A DNA stretch of 64,000 nt from Xylanimonas cellulosilytica DSM 15894 (GTDB lineage Bacteria; Actinomycetota; Actinomycetes; Actinomycetales; Cellulomonadaceae): the NCBI RefSeq assembly GCF_000024965.1, contig NC_013530.1, positions 496,001-560,000 on the forward strand. The letters run 5' to 3'. Every line of letters starts with the position of its first letter. Within the stretch, counting starts at the first letter, position 1. Shown here one piece after another: positions 62,245 through 64,000 of this stretch. The notes below the pieces were generated by a model. It saw only the letters and a program-made list of their open reading frames with translations. It was not told the origin of the DNA and searched no databases. Position numbers and translations under genes: made by a program.

Positions 62245-63146
62245 CGACGACCGCCGGCGAGGCCGCCCTCTTCGGCGTCCTCGCCCCGCTCATGGTGATC
62301 GCCGCGCTCGGCCTCCTCTTCGCCAAGCGCGCCGTGCACGCCGCCATGTGCGTCGTGTTCGTGATGATCAGCCTCGCCATCCTCTACGTGGCCAACGAGG
62401 CGCCGTTCCTCGGCATCGTGCAGGTCGTCGTGTACACCGGCGCCGTCATGATGCTGTTCCTGTTCGTGCTCATGCTCGTCGGCGTCGACGCGGCCGACTC
62501 GCTCACCGAGACCATCCGCGGCCAGCGGTGGATCGGCGTCCTGTTCGGCGCCGGGCTGCTCGTCGTGCTGCTGACCGTGCTGGCCCGCACCGACCTGCCG
62601 CCCGCCATCGGGCTCGACCTCGCCAACGCGCAGACCAACCCCACCGGGCTGGCCGCCATCCTGTTCGGCGACTATGTCATCGGCATGGAGGTCATCGGCG
62701 TCCTGCTCGTGACCGCGGCGCTCGCCGGCCTGGTGCTCACGCACCGCCGCCGCCTGGGCCCGCGCCGCAGCCAGCGCACGATGGCGGCCGAGCGGGTCGC
62801 CGGTCTGCCCGACGGCCAGGTGCTCACGCCGCTGCCCGCCCCCGGCGTGTACGCGCAGAACAACGCGATGGACACCCCGGCGCTCGGGCCGGACGGGCAA
62901 CCGCTGGAGCACTCGGTGCCGCGCGTGCTGCGCATCCGCGGCCAGCAGCGCACGGCCGCGGACGTGCTGGCGGCCGAGGAGACGCTGCGGGCGCGGCTCG
63001 GCCTGCCCGCCGTCGCGACGGCGGAGCCTGCGGTTCCGCCGGTGATCGAGCCCGGGGTGCGCGACGGCGGTGGGGTGGTTTCGACAGGCTCAACCACCGG
63101 GGGCGGCTCGACCACCGGGGTCGATGACGAGGAGGTGCGCGGCTGA
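62241..63146 (+). CDS. nuoJ: NADH-quinone oxidoreductase subunit J with repeat-bearing tail
   Basis: A 301-aa membrane subunit. Five helices lie in residues about 10-170, with the conserved [20 protein letters not shown] segment near 54. The cytoplasmic tail of about 125 residues ends in repeat-encoded [15 protein letters not shown] (residues about 278-293). ATG overlaps the nuoI stop (ATGA), and the stop overlaps the nuoK start by 1 nt. Confidence 0.94.
   Translation: MTTTAGEAALFGVLAPLMVIAALGLLFAKRAVHAAMCVVFVMISLAILYVANEAPFLGIVQVVVYTGAVMMLFLFVLMLVGVDAADSLTETIRGQRWIGVLFGAGLLVVLLTVLARTDLPPAIGLDLANAQTNPTGLAAILFGDYVIGMEVIGVLLVTAALAGLVLTHRRRLGPRRSQRTMAAERVAGLPDGQVLTPLPAPGVYAQNNAMDTPALGPDGQPLEHSVPRVLRIRGQQRTAADVLAAEETLRARLGLPAVATAEPAVPPVIEPGVRDGGGVVSTGSTTGGGSTTGVDDEEVRG
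63072..63120 (+). repeat. In-frame right-arm repeat at the nuoJ C-terminus
   Basis: GTGGTTTCGACAGGCTCAAC is followed by two CCACCGGGGGCGGCTCGA-type units. It is the right half of the family palindrome only; the left arm is reduced to CCGGTGATCGAGCCCG at 63039. The reading phase is that used in nuoC and resB. Confidence 0.9.
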
Positions 63147-63445
63147 TGGACGTCACCAACTACCTGGTGCTCGCGGTGATCCTGTTCGCGATCGGTGCCA
63201 CCACGGTGCTGCTGCGCCGCAACGCGATCGTGGTGTTCATGGGCGTCGAGCTCATGCTCAACGCGACCAACCTGGCCTTCGTCACGTTCGCCCGCATCCA
63301 CGGCGACCTCACCGGCCAGGTGCTCGCCTTCTTCGTCATGGTCGTGGCCGCCGCCGAGGTGGTCGTGGGGCTCGCGATCATCGTGACGATCTTCCGTACC
63401 CGCCGCTCGGCCTCGGTCGACGACGTCAACCTCTTGAACGGGTGA
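63146..63445 (+). CDS. nuoK: NADH-quinone oxidoreductase subunit K
   Basis: A 99-aa subunit with three helices. The proton-path Glu is in [15 protein letters not shown] (about residue 34), and a second Glu is in [13 protein letters not shown] (about 70). The length is exactly typical. Its stop codon is the first base triplet of a dispersed repeat. Confidence 0.95.
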   Translation: MDVTNYLVLAVILFAIGATTVLLRRNAIVVFMGVELMLNATNLAFVTFARIHGDLTGQVLAFFVMVVAAAEVVVGLAIIVTIFRTRRSASVDDVNLLNG

Positions 63446-63510
63446 GGCGGAGATGCAGCGAAGGGTGAGGGGCGAGGAACGAGGCACTCGCCCGCAGCGG
63501 AGTCGCAGCC
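63443..63510 (+). repeat. Dispersed GAGGAACGAGGCACTCGCC repeat between nuoK and nuoL
   Basis: It begins TGAGGCGGAGATGCAGCGAA, contains CGAGGAACGAGGCACTCGCC and ends GCGGAGTCGCAGCC. It is a close match to 19695-19758 on the minus strand. The first TGA is the nuoK stop. It creates a 98-base gap in an operon whose other nuo genes mostly overlap. Confidence 0.85.
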
Positions 63511-63543
63511 TCGACCGTCACAAGAGCTTCTGAGGGGAACACC

Positions 63544-64000
63544 ATGCAGACCTTGGGTCTCGCACCCTGGCTCGTCGGGTTCCCGCTGCTCGGGGCCGCG
63601 ATCCTCCTCCTGGGCGGCCGGCGCACGGACCGCTGGGGCCACTGGCTGGGCGTCGTCGCGTCGACGGCGAGCTTCGCCGTGGGGCTCACCCTGCTGCTCG
63701 GGCTGCTCCAGCGGCCCGCTGCCGACCGCGTGCAGGTCCACAGCCTCGGCACCTGGCTCGAGGCGGGGCCGCTGAGCGTCGACGCGGCGTTCCGCGTGGA
63801 CCCGCTGTCGCTGACGTTCGTGCTGCTGGTGACGTTCGTGGGCACGCTGATCCACGTCTACTCCGTGGCGTACATGGAGCACGACAAGGACCGGCGCCGG
63901 TTCTTCGGGTACCTCAACCTGTTCGTCGCGGCGATGCTGCTGCTCGTCCTGGCCGACTCCTACCTGCTGCTGTTCGTCGGCTGGGAGGGCGTGGGCCTGG
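63544..64000 (+). CDS. nuoL: NADH-quinone oxidoreductase subunit L (5' part)
   Basis: The first 152 codons of the large antiporter-like proton-pumping subunit; the gene continues past the window edge. It starts [19 protein letters not shown] with a Shine-Dalgarno GAGGGGA before ATG 63544. The conserved [20 protein letters not shown] is at about residue 84, and [12 protein letters not shown] ends the visible part, containing the key Glu of the first conserved channel. Confidence 0.93.
   Translation, partial: MQTLGLAPWLVGFPLLGAAILLLGGRRTDRWGHWLGVVASTASFAVGLTLLLGLLQRPAADRVQVHSLGTWLEAGPLSVDAAFRVDPLSLTFVLLVTFVGTLIHVYSVAYMEHDKDRRRFFGYLNLFVAAMLLLVLADSYLLLFVGWEGVGL

Overview
This window is a 64 kb stretch of very GC-rich, densely coding DNA from an actinobacterium, most likely a Micrococcales member near Promicromonosporaceae or Cellulomonadaceae. 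That placement is inferred from protein character: menaquinone-only respiration genes, a bS22-type ribosomal peptide, Rex, a type II cytochrome c maturation operon, DUF3048/DUF4229/DUF6114/DUF6230 proteins and many GTG starts. No tRNA, rRNA, CRISPR array, prophage or insertion sequence was seen. Several genes have a TANNNT -10 box ending 6 to 8 nt before the start codon, so they are probably leaderless; this was used to fix starts.

Region 1 (1-5.6 kb) is an organosulfur operon: permease, ATPase, binding lipoprotein and a cysteine-type sulfatase. It sits behind a 25-codon leader ORF ending in a cluster of Cys codons and is bracketed by two copies of a long palindrome. Region 2 (5.7-15.3 kb) has a giant Ig/FN3 repeat surface protein, the TrkA/TrkH potassium uptake pair and an AcuC-type deacetylase. 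Region 3 (15.4-22 kb, minus strand) is a second organosulfur operon: binding protein, permease, ATPase, two flavin-dependent monooxygenases and an aldo/keto reductase. It has its own Cys-rich leader ORF, so both sulfur operons look cysteine-attenuated.

Region 4 (22-31 kb) has bS22, a HAD phosphatase, a glutaredoxin-like protein, the NADH-sensing repressor Rex, a YceI/MarR pair and the cytochrome c maturation set (phosphatase, tlpA, ccdA, resB, ccsB). Region 5 (31-42 kb) holds menA, menE, menB, menC and menD, interrupted by a DUF3048 lipoprotein and an AbiE toxin-antitoxin locus whose toxin gene is rearranged; it ends with an HtrA-like protease. Region 6 (42-48 kb) is accessory: TetR with DUF6230/DUF6114, a DUF433/PIN-like toxin-antitoxin pair with a frameshifted toxin, and a MATE exporter. 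Region 7 (48-64 kb) has isochorismate synthase, menG, a MenJ-like reductase and the complex I operon nuoA-nuoL, which runs off the right edge.

The genes largely serve one purpose, a menaquinone-linked respiratory chain: quinone synthesis, complex I and cytochrome c assembly. Two candidate Rex operators (36830 and 50643) suggest NADH/NAD control of this set. The most unusual feature is repeat DNA. One family, built on GGTTGAGCCTGTCGAAACC, lies between genes as a 28-bp palindrome and also inside resB, nuoC, nuoE and nuoJ, always in one reading frame. A second family with a 62-bp TGTCAG/CTGACA unit lies beside menA and menG and in frame inside menD. A third family begins at the TGA stop of two unrelated operon genes.
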